48,980 nt of DNA from Mycobacterium sp. PO1. Its GTDB lineage: Bacteria; Actinomycetota; Actinomycetes; Mycobacteriales; Mycobacteriaceae. The notes under the pieces are model-generated. The model saw nothing but the letters and a program-made list of their open reading frames with translations, did not search any database and was not told the DNA's origin. Within the stretch, counting starts at the first letter, position 1, and each line of letters opens with the position of its first letter. Made by a program: the position numbers and the translations under genes. Of the stretch, positions 1 through 8,700 are shown in pieces. The DNA is taken from contig NZ_BLTG01000075.1 of assembly GCF_017312405.1 (NCBI RefSeq), forward strand, positions 1 to 48,980, in the 5' to 3' direction.

Positions 1-653
1 CTGTTGACCATGGCTTTGAGCCGGGCCGCGGCGATCGCGGCGTCGAGGGAGTTGATGCGGCCCCACACGCTGGTGGTGCCCGCGGCTTGATCGCGGCCGC
101 CGATGCGGACATCGCGGCTGCGGTGGGCGGTGGCCGCGCGCCGGACGGCGTCGGGGTCGAGGGTGTGGATCCACACGGTGATCGCGGTGTCGAGTTTGTC
201 GCCGGACAGCGTCCCCCAGGTGCTGGCCGCGGTGGCGAACTGTTCGTCGAGTTGGGCCCATACCTGTTCGTCGACGACCAGGGCGCACAGCCACACGATG
301 CGCGCGACCACGCGCTCGCTGACGTGGCCGGCCAGGAAGCGGGCGTTGAGGCGGGGCAGGTGGTCACGCAGGGTGACCGCGGTGTCCATCAGCGCCAGGG
401 CGCGGCCGTGGGAGACGGTCAGTGCGCACCCGATCTGGGCGGCGGCCTCATCAACGGGGTCACAGGCCCACCGGGTGCGCGCCGGATCAGTGTCGGCGGT
501 GGTCTCGGCGCGGCGGCGCCGTTCGGCGACCGCGGCCAACAGTCGGGCCTGGGCTGCGGCCGCGGTGCTCGCCCAGCCGGTGATCGCTTCGATCAACTCG
601 CCATCCGAGATGTCGGCCAGAGCGGCCGGACCAGGAAGCGAACCATCGAACAT
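1..653 (-). CDS. DUF222 / 13E12-repeat family protein, N-terminal part (runs off the window)
   Basis: Read leftward from an ATG at 653, the open frame continues without a stop to base 1 (217 codons). It encodes an N-terminus MFDGSLPGPAALAD, an alanine-rich helical stretch, and later segments such as ARFLAGHVSERVVARIV and VWGRINSLDAAIAAA. These are characteristic of the DUF222 domain of actinobacterial 13E12-repeat proteins, which often carry a C-terminal HNH nuclease domain; any such domain would lie outside the window. The family is multicopy in mycobacteria and its cellular role is not established. The start is chosen because MFD/MFE openings are usual for the family; no strong ribosome site is visible. 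The 34-bp repeats at 741-875 lie in its upstream region. Confidence 0.75.
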   Translation of the reverse strand, partial: MFDGSLPGPAALADISDGELIEAITGWASTAAAAQARLLAAVAERRRRAETTADTDPARTRWACDPVDEAAAQIGCALTVSHGRALALMDTAVTLRDHLPRLNARFLAGHVSERVVARIVWLCALVVDEQVWAQLDEQFATAASTWGTLSGDKLDTAITVWIHTLDPDAVRRAATAHRSRDVRIGGRDQAAGTTSVWGRINSLDAAIAAARLKAMVN

Positions 654-740
654 GTGTGCGATTTTATCGACGCAGAGCGACCGCACACCCGCGGATCGAC
701 CGTCCGCCGTCCACGCTGGGGATAAAAACGCGATTGGGGA

Positions 741-875
741 TAACCCCAAGCAGGGCTCGACTCGCGACTCGGAACAACCCCAAGGCGGAGCGGGGTCCGT
801 GGATCGGGATAACGCCAAGCAGGGCTCGACTCGCGACTCGGAACAACGCCAAGCAGGGCTCGACTCGCGACTGCG
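741..875. repeat. Imperfect tandem 34-bp repeats upstream of the DUF222 gene
   Basis: A unit starting CCAAGCAGGGCTCGACTCGC occurs at 746-779, 815-848 and 849-875 (last copy truncated). The segment 780-814 is a diverged unit of about the same length that keeps the CCAAG start and the AACG end. Copies two and three abut exactly with a 34-bp period. Within each unit the heptamer CGACTCG is itself directly repeated. No convincing gene is seen in 654-983, so this 330-bp gap holds essentially these repeats and the upstream region of the next gene. Confidence 0.7.
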
Positions 876-983
876 GATAACCGCTTTCTGCCACCCGCCG
901 CTCAATTTCTGCCAACGGAAATCAACCGCCTGACCTGCGGGTTACACCGGGCAGACCTCAAGATCAGAAAAGGGGAAGTCGAC

Positions 984-1286
984 ATGAACAAGATCACTTT
1001 TGCTACCGTCGCCGCCGCCGGCCTGTCCGCCGCCATCCTCGGTCTGGCCGCTCCGGCCGCCGCTGCACCCAGTGGCTCGGACGCCCAGGCGACCATCAGT
1101 CAACTGGAAGCCGACGGCAATCGCGTCATCGTCAACCGGCTGTCGAGTGCGCCGTTGTCACAGGCGGAGGTTGTCGCGGTACGGCCCGGACCGGCGCTGC
1201 GCGGCACCGTGCCCAACGCGGGCTACAACGACGACAACCGCCAGGGTGTCGTGACCGGCCAGGTCTACTACGTCGACGTCCGCTGA
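984..1286 (+). CDS. Small secreted protein of unknown function (100 aa)
   Basis: The ATG is preceded by a purine-rich ribosome site (AAAGGGGAAG, 968-977). Residues 1-28 form a clear Sec signal peptide: a Lys near the start, an Ala/Leu-rich core and an AAPAAAAP cleavage region. The mature part is about 70 residues, lacks cysteine, includes ISQLEADGNRVIVNR and a PLSQAEVVAV segment, and ends in QVYYVDVR. This layout matches short exported proteins that are common in fast-growing mycobacteria and have no assigned function. The stop codon is embedded in the first unit of the 27-bp palindromic repeat array. The gene stands alone between repeats and the groESL1 control region. The CDS is well supported; a function cannot be given. 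Confidence 0.85.
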   Translation: MNKITFATVAAAGLSAAILGLAAPAAAAPSGSDAQATISQLEADGNRVIVNRLSSAPLSQAEVVAVRPGPALRGTVPNAGYNDDNRQGVVTGQVYYVDVR

Positions 1287-1426
1287 GCGGACGGTCAGGC
1301 AGGGGTCCGCTGAGCGGACGGTCAGGCAGGGGTCCGCTGAGCGGACGGTCAGGCAGGGGTTCGCTGAGCGGACGGTCAGGCAGACGTCCGCTTAGCGGAC
1401 GGTCGGGCAGGGGTCCGCTGAGCGGA
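1278..1426. repeat. Tandem 27-bp repeats, each with a perfect hairpin core
   Basis: Five full units start at 1278, 1305, 1332, 1359 and 1386, with a sixth partial unit at 1413, all in a 27-bp register. Each has a core GTCCGCTGAGCGGAC, a 6-bp inverted repeat around TGA, followed by a GGTCAGGCAGGG-like spacer; units four and five carry point changes. The stop codon of the upstream secreted-protein gene is the TGA loop of the first unit, so the array begins inside the coding region and forms its 3' untranslated region. Confidence 0.9.
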
Positions 1427-1435
1427 TTGTCGACG

Positions 1436-1465
1436 ACGAGGGGCGCCCAACCGGGCGCCCCTCGT
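1436..1465. terminator. Strong GC hairpin, probable terminator upstream of groES
   Basis: A perfect 13-bp stem pairs 1436-1448 with 1453-1465 (core GGGCGCCC, loop AACC). No long U-tract follows, which is usual for mycobacterial terminators. It separates the secreted-protein unit and its repeat array from the groESL1 promoter. Confidence 0.65.
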
Positions 1466-1508
1466 GCGTCTGTTGCCCCTGGAATCGAGATGTACAGACC
1501 CAAGCCTT

Positions 1509-1540
1509 GAGTGCTAGCACTCGCGTGTATAGAGTGCTAG
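1509..1540 (+). promoter_or_regulatory. CIRCE element (HrcA operator) of groESL1, with an extra half-site
   Basis: CTAGCACTC (1514-1522), a 9-bp spacer and GAGTGCTAG (1532-1540) give a perfect inverted repeat of the CIRCE type bound by the heat-shock repressor HrcA. A third half-site GAGTGCTAG starts at 1509 and overlaps the left arm, making a second palindrome GAGTGCTAGCACTC (1509-1522). A TATAGA hexamer (1528-1533) and TTGAGT (1507-1512) could be promoter elements, with a short 15-bp spacer. The leader to the groES start is about 107 bp. Confidence 0.92.
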
Positions 1541-1646
1541 GTGGCAGTCGGACCGCCACGTGTCGACACCCGCGACGACGGCGCGAGGAGGACCACCGAC
1601 CGCCACGTACACACACCTACATCAGTAACAGTGAAGGGGCTCCATC

Positions 1647-1949
1647 GTGGCGAGCGTGAACATCAAGCCACTCGAGGACAAGATCCTCGTACAGGCCAAT
1701 GAGGCCGAGACCACGACCGCTTCCGGTCTGGTCATCCCCGACACCGCCAAGGAGAAGCCGCAAGAAGGCACCGTCGTCGCAGTTGGCCCCGGCCGCTGGG
1801 ATGAGGATGGCGAGAAGCGGATCCCTCTGGACGTGTCGGAGGGCGACGTGGTGATCTACAGCAAGTACGGCGGCACCGAGATCAAGTACAACAACGAGGA
1901 GTACCTGATCCTCTCGGCCCGCGACATTCTGGCTGTCGTCAACAAGTAA
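1647..1949 (+). CDS. groES: Co-chaperonin GroES
   Basis: The 100-residue protein is the usual GroES length and reads as the highly conserved mycobacterial Cpn10: NIKPLEDKILVQ at the start, then the mobile-loop region NEAETTTASGLVIPDT, and a closing ILSARDILAVV. It forms the heptameric lid of the GroEL folding chamber in the cytoplasm. Translation starts at a GTG with a GAAGGGG ribosome site at 1633-1639. It is the first gene of the groESL1 operon under the CIRCE element, so HrcA-controlled heat induction is expected. A stable hairpin separates it from groEL1. Confidence 0.98.
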   Translation: MASVNIKPLEDKILVQANEAETTTASGLVIPDTAKEKPQEGTVVAVGPGRWDEDGEKRIPLDVSEGDVVIYSKYGGTEIKYNNEEYLILSARDILAVVNK

Positions 1950-1960
1950 GCGATCGTGTT

Positions 1961-2013
1961 CCGCCCCGGACGTTCCCGCACGCGCGGGTGATGTCCGGGG
2001 CGGCACGCGTTTT
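1961..2013 (+). terminator. Intercistronic hairpin between groES and groEL1 (attenuator or processing site)
   Basis: CCGCCCCGGAC (1961-1971) pairs perfectly with GTCCGGGGCGG (1993-2003). An inner CCCGC/GCGGG stem (1975-1979 with 1984-1988) extends it. TTTT follows at 2010-2013, so the structure has intrinsic-terminator form, yet it lies inside the operon. It may reduce groEL1 relative to groES or mark an RNA cleavage site. Confidence 0.7.
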
Positions 2014-2038
2014 ACCCCTCGACTAGGGAAAGACATCT

Positions 2039-3667
2039 ATGAGCAAACAGATTGAATTCAACGAAACCGCGCGCCGCGCGATGGAGGCCGGTGTCGACAA
2101 GCTGGCCGACGCCGTCAAGGTGACGCTCGGCCCGCGTGGTCGGCACGTGGTGCTGGCCAAGGCTTTCGGTGGACCGACCGTCACCAACGACGGTGTGACC
2201 ATCGCCCGCGACATCGATCTCGAGGACCCGTTCGAGAATCTCGGCGCGCAGCTGGTCAAGTCGGTCGCCACCAAGACCAACGACGTTGCCGGTGACGGCA
2301 CCACCACCGCGACCGTGCTCGCACAGGCCATGGTCAAGGCCGGGCTGCGCAACGTTGCCGCGGGCGCCAACCCGATCGCGTTGGGGTCGGGCATCAACAA
2401 GGCCGCCGATGCCGTGTCGGAGGCGTTGCTGGCAGCGGCCACCCCGGTCAACGACAGCAAGGCCATCGGCCAGGTCGCCGCCGTGTCCTCGCGCGACCAG
2501 CAGGTCGGCGAGTTGGTGGGCGAGGCGATGACCAAGGTCGGCACCGACGGTGTCGTGACGGTCGAGGAGTCCTCGTCGCTGAGCACCGAGCTGGAGATCA
2601 CCGAGGGCGTGGGCTTCGACAAGGGATTCCTGTCGGCCTACTTCGTCACCGATTTCGACTCACAGGAAGCCGTCCTGGAGGACGCGCTGGTGCTGCTGCA
2701 CCGCGAGAAGATCAGCTCGCTGCCCGATCTGCTCCCGCTGCTGGAGAAGGTCGCCGAGGCCGGTAAGCCGCTGCTGATCGTGGCCGAAGATGTTGACGGC
2801 GAAGCGCTCTCGACTCTGGTGGTCAACTCGATCCGCAAGACGCTCAAGGCCGTCGCGGTCAAGGCACCGTTCTTCGGCGACCGCCGCAAGGCGTTCCTGG
2901 ACGACCTCGCCGTCGTCACCGGCGGACAGGTGGTCAACCCTGACGTCGGCCTGATCCTGCGCGAGGTGGGCCTGGAGGTGCTGGGCACCGCCCGCCGCGT
3001 CGTCGTCGACAAGGACAGCACCGTCATCGTCGACGGTGGCGGCACGCAGGAAGCCATCGACGGCCGAAAGGCGCAGCTGCGCGCGGAGATCGAGAACAGC
3101 GACTCCGACTGGGACCGCGAGAAGCTCGAAGAGCGGTTGGCCAAACTGGCCGGCGGCGTCGCCGTCATCCGCGTCGGTGCTGCGACCGAGACCGACCTCA
3201 AGAAGCGCAAGGAGGCGGTCGAGGACGCCGTCGCCGCGGCCAAGGCCGCCGTGGAAGAGGGCATCGTCGTCGGCGGCGGTGCGGCCCTGGTGCAGGCCCG
3301 GGCCAGCCTCGACGACCTGCGCAAATCGCTGAGCGGTGACGAGGCGCTGGGTGTCGAGCTGTTCGCCGGCGCGCTGGCGTCCCCGCTGTACTGGATCGCC
3401 ACCAACGCCGGCCTGGACGGTTCGGTCGTCGTCAACAAGGTCGCTGACCTGCCTGCGGGACATGGCTTCAACGCCGCCACGCTGACCTACGGCGACCTGG
3501 CCGCCGACGGTGTGGTGGACCCGGTGAAGGTCACCCGCTCGGCGGTGCTGAACGCGGCGTCGGTGGCGCGCATGGTGCTGACCACCGAGACCGCGGTCGT
3601 CGAGAAGCCCGAAGAGGCGGAGGACGACGGCCACGGCCACGGCCACGGCCATCACCACCACCACTGA
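2039..3667 (+). CDS. groEL1: Chaperonin GroEL1 with histidine-rich tail
   Basis: The 542-residue protein is full-length Cpn60: N-terminal KQIEFNETARRAMEAG, ATP-site VTLGPRGRHVVL and GDGTTTATVLAQA, apical domain in the middle, and the C-terminal equatorial segment with GGGAALVQ. The end is GHGHGHGHHHHH, the His-rich tail that separates mycobacterial GroEL1 from the housekeeping GroEL2, which ends in Gly-Met repeats. GroEL1 is reported to have a specialised role, including mycolate/biofilm maturation in M. smegmatis, and its tail can bind metal; these points are family knowledge. It is the second gene of the operon and ends just before a strong bidirectional terminator. Confidence 0.97.
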   Translation: MSKQIEFNETARRAMEAGVDKLADAVKVTLGPRGRHVVLAKAFGGPTVTNDGVTIARDIDLEDPFENLGAQLVKSVATKTNDVAGDGTTTATVLAQAMVKAGLRNVAAGANPIALGSGINKAADAVSEALLAAATPVNDSKAIGQVAAVSSRDQQVGELVGEAMTKVGTDGVVTVEESSSLSTELEITEGVGFDKGFLSAYFVTDFDSQEAVLEDALVLLHREKISSLPDLLPLLEKVAEAGKPLLIVAEDVDGEALSTLVVNSIRKTLKAVAVKAPFFGDRRKAFLDDLAVVTGGQVVNPDVGLILREVGLEVLGTARRVVVDKDSTVIVDGGGTQEAIDGRKAQLRAEIENSDSDWDREKLEERLAKLAGGVAVIRVGAATETDLKKRKEAVEDAVAAAKAAVEEGIVVGGGAALVQARASLDDLRKSLSGDEALGVELFAGALASPLYWIATNAGLDGSVVVNKVADLPAGHGFNAATLTYGDLAADGVVDPVKVTRSAVLNAASVARMVLTTETAVVEKPEEAEDDGHGHGHGHHHHH

Positions 3668-3680
3668 GTGCACAACGAGA

Positions 3681-3715
3681 AGCGCCCCCGATCCGACAGG
3701 GTCGGGGGCGCTTTC
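3681..3715. terminator. Bidirectional intrinsic terminator between groEL1 and the marR gene
   Basis: AGCGCCCCCGA (3681-3691) pairs with TCGGGGGCGCT (3702-3712). The stem extends through three more pairs, including one G-U, to a GACA loop, and TTTC follows. The genes on either side converge, so it can serve both. Confidence 0.88.
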
Positions 3716-3729
3716 GTGTGTCGGGTCTG

Positions 3730-4227
3730 TCATCGCTGTCCGGAACTTTCGCGCCGCCGTGGAGCGGCGGAACGGGGTGGCAGCGCGCGCATCTGCTGCA
3801 GGGCCCGGCTCATGATGTCGCCGAGCGTGGACACGTCCTGGTCGGACAGCGGGTCGAACAGCAGCCGGCGGACCACCTGGATGTGACCGGGAAGCACCCG
3901 GGCGACCCGGTCCCGCCCCTCCGTGGTGATCTCGACCAGGGTGGCGCGCTGGTCCTGCGGATCGCTGTGGCGACTGATGAGCCCCGATCTCTGCAGCAGC
4001 GCAGCCTGATGGGTCAGCCCGCTGCGGCTGTACACGACGCCGTCGGCGAGTTCAGTCATGCTCAATGCACGCCCGGCGTCGACGAGCTTGGCGAGGATCT
4101 CGAACTGGACATAGCTGAGCCCACCTTCGGCCTGCAGCTGTTGCTGCACTGCGTGCTGCAGCAGGCTCACCGCCTCGGTCAATGCGAAGTAGGTGCGCAT
4201 CTGGGCCGGTTCCAGGGGATCCACCAC
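3730..4227 (-). CDS. MarR-family transcriptional regulator
   Basis: The winged-helix core is clear: LSYVQFEILAKLVDAGRALS, then MTELADGVVYSRSGLTHQ as the recognition helix, then LISRHSDPQDQRATLVEIT as the wing, flanked by dimerisation helices. Residues MRTYFALTEAV open the first helix. I place the start at GTG 4227 (165 aa, normal for the family). The frame stays open to an ATG at 4299, but that start would lie inside one operator and translate a second, so it is unlikely. The gene is divergent from the oxidoreductase at 4361, and three copies of one palindrome lie between them, so autoregulation and control of the neighbour are likely. The ligand is unknown. Confidence 0.88.
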   Translation of the reverse strand: MVDPLEPAQMRTYFALTEAVSLLQHAVQQQLQAEGGLSYVQFEILAKLVDAGRALSMTELADGVVYSRSGLTHQAALLQRSGLISRHSDPQDQRATLVEITTEGRDRVARVLPGHIQVVRRLLFDPLSDQDVSTLGDIMSRALQQMRALPPRSAAPRRRESSGQR

Positions 4228-4242
4228 GGCTCGAGCATAATG

Positions 4243-4341
4243 CTTCGATATCGAAGTAGTGAGACGCCTATCACTTCTCGTCCGGAAATGCTTCGACATC
4301 GAAGCGGGTTACTCCTGAGGTAACCGCTTCGACATCGAAGC
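4243..4341. promoter_or_regulatory. Three operator palindromes for the MarR regulator
   Basis: CTTCGATATCGAAG at 4243-4256 is a perfect 14-bp palindrome. GCTTCGACATCGAAGC occurs identically at 4290-4305 and 4326-4341. Centre-to-centre distances are about 48 and 36 bp. The first sits just upstream of the chosen marR start and the last about 20 bp before the ATG of the oxidoreductase, so both promoters are covered. Confidence 0.85.
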
Positions 4342-4360
4342 AAATAACGGAGGAGAGATC

Positions 4361-5305
4361 ATGAAGGCAGCTCTGTACCGCCGCTACGGCGACGCGGACG
4401 TCGTGGAGTACGCAGACATCGCCCGCCCGGCCCCGGGTGCGGGGGAAGTACTGGTGAAAGTGGCCGGGACCTCGTTCAACCCGGTCGACTCGGGTATCCG
4501 CGGCGGGTACCTGACCGAGGCGTTCCCCATCAACTTTCCGCACGTGCCGGGTATCGACGTCGCGGGCACGGTCGCCGAGGTCGGCGACGACGCGACCGAG
4601 TGGAAGGTCGGAGACGCCGTCGTGGGACTGCTTCCGATGACCGCCCCGGGAGCGGCCGCGGAGTACGTCATCGCTCCAGCCGATGTGCTGGCGCCTGCTC
4701 CGACGACAGGCGTGCTGGCCGACGCTGCGGCGTTGCCGACCGTGGGTTTGACCGCGTGGCAGGCGTTGTTCGAGGTGGCGCACCTGCACGACGGACAGGC
4801 GGTCTTCATCAACGGGGCCGGGGGCGCGGTCGGAGGCTATGCCGTTCAGTTGGCGAAGGCGGCCGGCGCCGTGGTGACCGCGACCGCGAAACCCACTGAC
4901 GCCCAACGCCTGCGTGACCGAGGCGCCGACCGGGTCGTCGACTATCTCGACTATCGGACGACGCCATTGGCCGTCGACGGACAGCCGTTCGACGTGGTGC
5001 TCAACCTCGTCAGCACCGATCCGGAGCAGACGGCGGCGCTCATCGACATCATCACCGACGGAGGGGTCTTCGCGGGAACCATGACGTCTGGACCTGACGC
5101 ACCCCCGCGCGGTGTGCGGGCGCAACGAGTCTTCGTGCGCAGCGATGCGGCCCAGTTGCGCGATCTGGTTCAGCGCGTCGAGACGGGACAACTCGTGATC
5201 GACGTCGCCGACCGCCGCCCCTTGAGCGCGATCGCGGCCGTGCACGCCGACGCCGACGCGGGACGGCTTCCCGGGAAGACGATCGTCACGCCCGCCACGG
5301 ACTGA
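4361..5305 (+). CDS. NADP-dependent quinone-oxidoreductase-like medium-chain dehydrogenase
   Basis: The 314-residue protein begins MKAALYRRYGDADVVEY and continues GEVLVKVAGTSFNPVD, the GroES-like N-domain of zeta-crystallin/quinone oxidoreductases. The Rossmann dinucleotide site is INGAGGAVGGYAVQLAKAAGA near residue 150, followed by ATAKPTDAQRLRDRGAD. Structural and catalytic zinc ligands of alcohol dehydrogenases are absent, so a zinc-independent NAD(P)H reductase of quinones or enones is most likely. AACGGAGGAG gives a strong ribosome site eight bases before the ATG. It is divergent from the MarR gene and lies next to its operators, so induction by an electrophile or quinone through MarR is a reasonable inference. 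Confidence 0.9.
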   Translation: MKAALYRRYGDADVVEYADIARPAPGAGEVLVKVAGTSFNPVDSGIRGGYLTEAFPINFPHVPGIDVAGTVAEVGDDATEWKVGDAVVGLLPMTAPGAAAEYVIAPADVLAPAPTTGVLADAAALPTVGLTAWQALFEVAHLHDGQAVFINGAGGAVGGYAVQLAKAAGAVVTATAKPTDAQRLRDRGADRVVDYLDYRTTPLAVDGQPFDVVLNLVSTDPEQTAALIDIITDGGVFAGTMTSGPDAPPRGVRAQRVFVRSDAAQLRDLVQRVETGQLVIDVADRRPLSAIAAVHADADAGRLPGKTIVTPATD

Positions 5306-5352
5306 CGCGAAACGGGATACGCTGCTCGTGGACTCGGGTCACTGGAGGATTC

Positions 5353-5733
5353 ATGTCCGATACGCGTCGGCGTCGCGCGGCGGCCGGGCTTCTCGCCCCG
5401 GCCGCCGCGCTGACCGCGATCACGACGGCGGCGCCACCGGCAGCCGCCCAACCGATGGACCCCATCCCGGGCAACGGTTTCTTTCTCGTCGGGCCCGACA
5501 TCTCGCCCGGCCTCTACCGCACCGCAGGGACGGCGTCGGTGTTCGGGGTGTGGATCAACGATGTCCCGACACAGGACTCGATGTGCCTGTGGTTCACCTA
5601 CAGCACCCCCGATGCGAACAAGGACAACGTGGTGTCGACCAACATCTCCATGGGCCCGATGTTCGCCAACATCAACTCCACCGTCATGGCATTCGAGTCG
5701 CGCAACTGCCAGCCCTGGACCCGGGTGAGCTGA
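5353..5733 (+). CDS. Secreted protein of unknown function (126 aa)
   Basis: The ATG follows a CTGGAGG ribosome site (5341-5347). Residues 1-33 look like a signal peptide: four arginines in a row, an Ala/Leu/Thr core and a PPAAAQP cleavage region. The mature part, of about 93 residues, has NGFFLVGPDISPGLYRTAG, a stretch resembling exported actinobacterial beta-sandwich proteins with a PG-x-Y motif. Two cysteines (SMCLWF and RNCQPW) could form a disulfide. It follows the oxidoreductase by 47 bases on the same strand and ends five bases before the stop of the convergent membrane-protein gene. Function unknown. Confidence 0.8.
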   Translation: MSDTRRRRAAAGLLAPAAALTAITTAAPPAAAQPMDPIPGNGFFLVGPDISPGLYRTAGTASVFGVWINDVPTQDSMCLWFTYSTPDANKDNVVSTNISMGPMFANINSTVMAFESRNCQPWTRVS

Positions 5734-5738
5734 GCCGG

Positions 5739-8700
5739 TCACCGCTCGTCATCCGGGTCGCGCCGGATGTGACGGCGGATGAACGCAAGGGCGGCGAGGA
5801 CGAGCAGGACCGTCGCCGCGAGGTGCAACCACCGCCCGCCGATACCGCCCGGATCGGCCGTCTTGAGGTCGTCCATGCCGCCGAGCAGTTCGAGAAGCTG
5901 TTCGAGGGTGGGGCCTTCGTTCACCTCACCACCGACGGCGTCCGACGACTCCAGGATTCCGGAGCGGACATCCGAGCGCTGCGCGCAGTCGAGGTCGTTC
6001 ACGTTCTGAACCACATTCACCGACGGCGGCAGGGCAACCTGCTGGTATTCCTGCTCCGGGATCATCAGCAGTCCCTCGAGCAGCATCGGGTTGTCGTCGA
6101 GTTTGTCGATCACCACGGAGTGCGCGCCGCCCTCCGCGGTCACCACACCGAGATCGAAGTACGCGTAACGAAGGTTCACCGGAATGAGCTCATTGGGAAT
6201 CAGTTGTGCCAGTTGATCTGCCGAGAGTCCCGAAACCGGCGTGGCGGTGCGGTTGGGGTCGTAGACGACCTGCTTGCCGAAGAACTGGAGCGAATCGGGC
6301 GGAGAACGCAGCTCCAGCTGGTTGTCGAGACCGAGGGACTTCGATCTCACGTCGAGATCATTGGCGGTCGCGGCGGCGCGCATCAAGACCCGGTATCGAC
6401 CTGTCTCCGGAACGCGAACCGGCACTTTCACTTCCGTGGCCCGTGGCAGTCCGGTGAACGACCCCGCGAGGGTGCCGAAGATGCCGGGGGTGACCATCTC
6501 GGTGCGATTGAACTTGGTGAACGAGAACATCAGGAACAACCGGAACATCGGTGACAGATAGTAGGCCGAGGTGATGACGTCGGAGTTGAAGGCGTTGCCG
6601 GTCGGGGTGGGCGGGAAGAAGCTCGGTGGGTGGTCTACCGACCAGATGTCCAGGGCAGCCTCCCGCGGATCGGCGGCGATGAGGTTGACGGGCTTCCCGT
6701 CCTCGGTGCCCTCGAAGTCCGAGATGTAGGCGAAGTCGTAACACCGGCTGAGGTCCAGCCGGTCGAAGACTGTGTTGAGGAAGCCATTCCACGAGGTGTC
6801 GAACAATAGGACCGGTCTGTCCGGCGGGGCCGGGTCGTCAAGTCGGTACAGCACGAAGCTGTCGTTCTCGTAGAGCTGCTGCACGTGGTTCGGAACCGAT
6901 TCGATGCCTTCTCGCAGATAGGTTTCGATGTCCGGCAGATACTCGGCACCGACGCCGCGGTTGTTCTCGATCTGCTTGTTCAGCACCAGGTACTCCAGGC
7001 CCATGTCGCGTGCGATGTCGACCCACCAGTCCTGCTTGTAGTACAGCGCGCGCAGCAGCAGGAAGAACTCGAATTTGTTCTTCTTGTCCCCCGTCAAGCC
7101 GTAGTAGAAGCTCGGCTGGTCCAGGTAGTAGATGTAGAACTTGTCGATGAATTTGTGCGGCACTCCATCTGGGCCGACGACGAGCTTGGCGGTCTCCGTG
7201 GGTGGAAGGACGACGGTCTTGCCCTTGGGCAGTTCGACCAGCTGTTCCTTCAGGGCCCGCAGATCTTCCAACGGATAGGCTGAGAAGAAGTCGTCGAAGT
7301 CACCGGTGGTGTAGGCCGACCGGTAGCTCTCGTTGGACAACAGCGGTGTGAAGAGTCCGACGCCCAGTGCGATCGTCAGCGCGACCGGGATCGCGGCGGT
7401 GCCCCGCACCCGCGGTCCGGCACGCGCGGACATCCGCCGGCCGAGCACTCCCAACGCCCACGCCACGGCCAAGCCCAGCAGCAGCGGGCCCAGCATGAAC
7501 AGGATCAGCTGGAATCGATGCGGAAACCGCAGCACCTGAACGACCGTCGAGGCGATTCCGAGTGTGGCGTCGCCTGCGGTCGCGTTGATCTCGGCGACCG
7601 ACCGGGTGAGCGCGGCGACGGAGCGGTGGAAGGTCGGGAACCAGGTCGGGTCGCCGTATCCGACGGTGGCCCAGATCGCGAAGGCCACGTTGACGTAGAT
7701 GACCCCGAAGAGCTGGCGTTGCGGTCGTCCGGTCAACAGGGTGCGTCGCACCGCCGGCACCATCACCGGCACCAGGATCAGGATCGTGTAGACGATGTTG
7801 GAGACACGGGGAACCTTGGCGAGGTAGTCGCCGAAGTTGACCTTGTCCATGATCCCGGCGAGATCCCAGGACAGGATGTGCACCAGCGACACCGACGCGT
7901 CGCGGATGAAGTAGTAGTCGCCGGGCACGGTTTCGGAGAGGTCCGGTACACCACGCAGTGCAACGAATTTCACGAACAACGCATAGGGCACCAGCGCGAA
8001 GACTCCCAAGGACGCAAGCGCCCAAACGCATTTCATCGTCGTCGTGGCATTCACCCGCGCGAGTGCTGCCCGCAGCTTCGCCATGCGTCCCGCGGATCGC
8101 CGGAAGTTGCGCAGTTGGGCTCGTCGGGTTCGAACCGGAACCCGGACCGCCGCCCAGAATCGGCTGAGCCCACCGGAGCGCACGGCCTTGGCCGTCTCGC
8201 CGATGACGAGTGTCATCACCGCCAGTCCGAGGAACAGGGCGAACAGCACCAGGTAATGCACCGCGGGATTCAACAGCGTCACCAGGCACGCGGCGATCAT
8301 CCGTCGACCCCACCGTTTCGCCCGGAACAGCAACGCGTCCATCATCATGTAGGCGCTGATCGTCATCAGGCACATGCCCAGGACCAGCGTGTAGAAGTGG
8401 GTCACCTTCGCATAGATCATGATCATGTAGATCAGGGCCGTCGGCGCGGCGGTCGCGAGGTAGACATTCGTGGCGGGCAGAGCGGGAAAGCTCCGGCGCA
8501 TGAACCACGAGGTGGTGAGGTAGGCGGCGCTGACGATGGCGGGCAGCACGAGCAACACCGCGAACGGGAGCACCATGTAGTGCCGCAACCAGGTGGTCAG
8601 AAACGAATATCGGACCCTGAACTCGTATCCGTTGGTCAGTTCGTTGAATTCACCCGCCGCCTGTTCGAAAAGCTGGCTGTCGGGGTTGAAGAACGGGACC

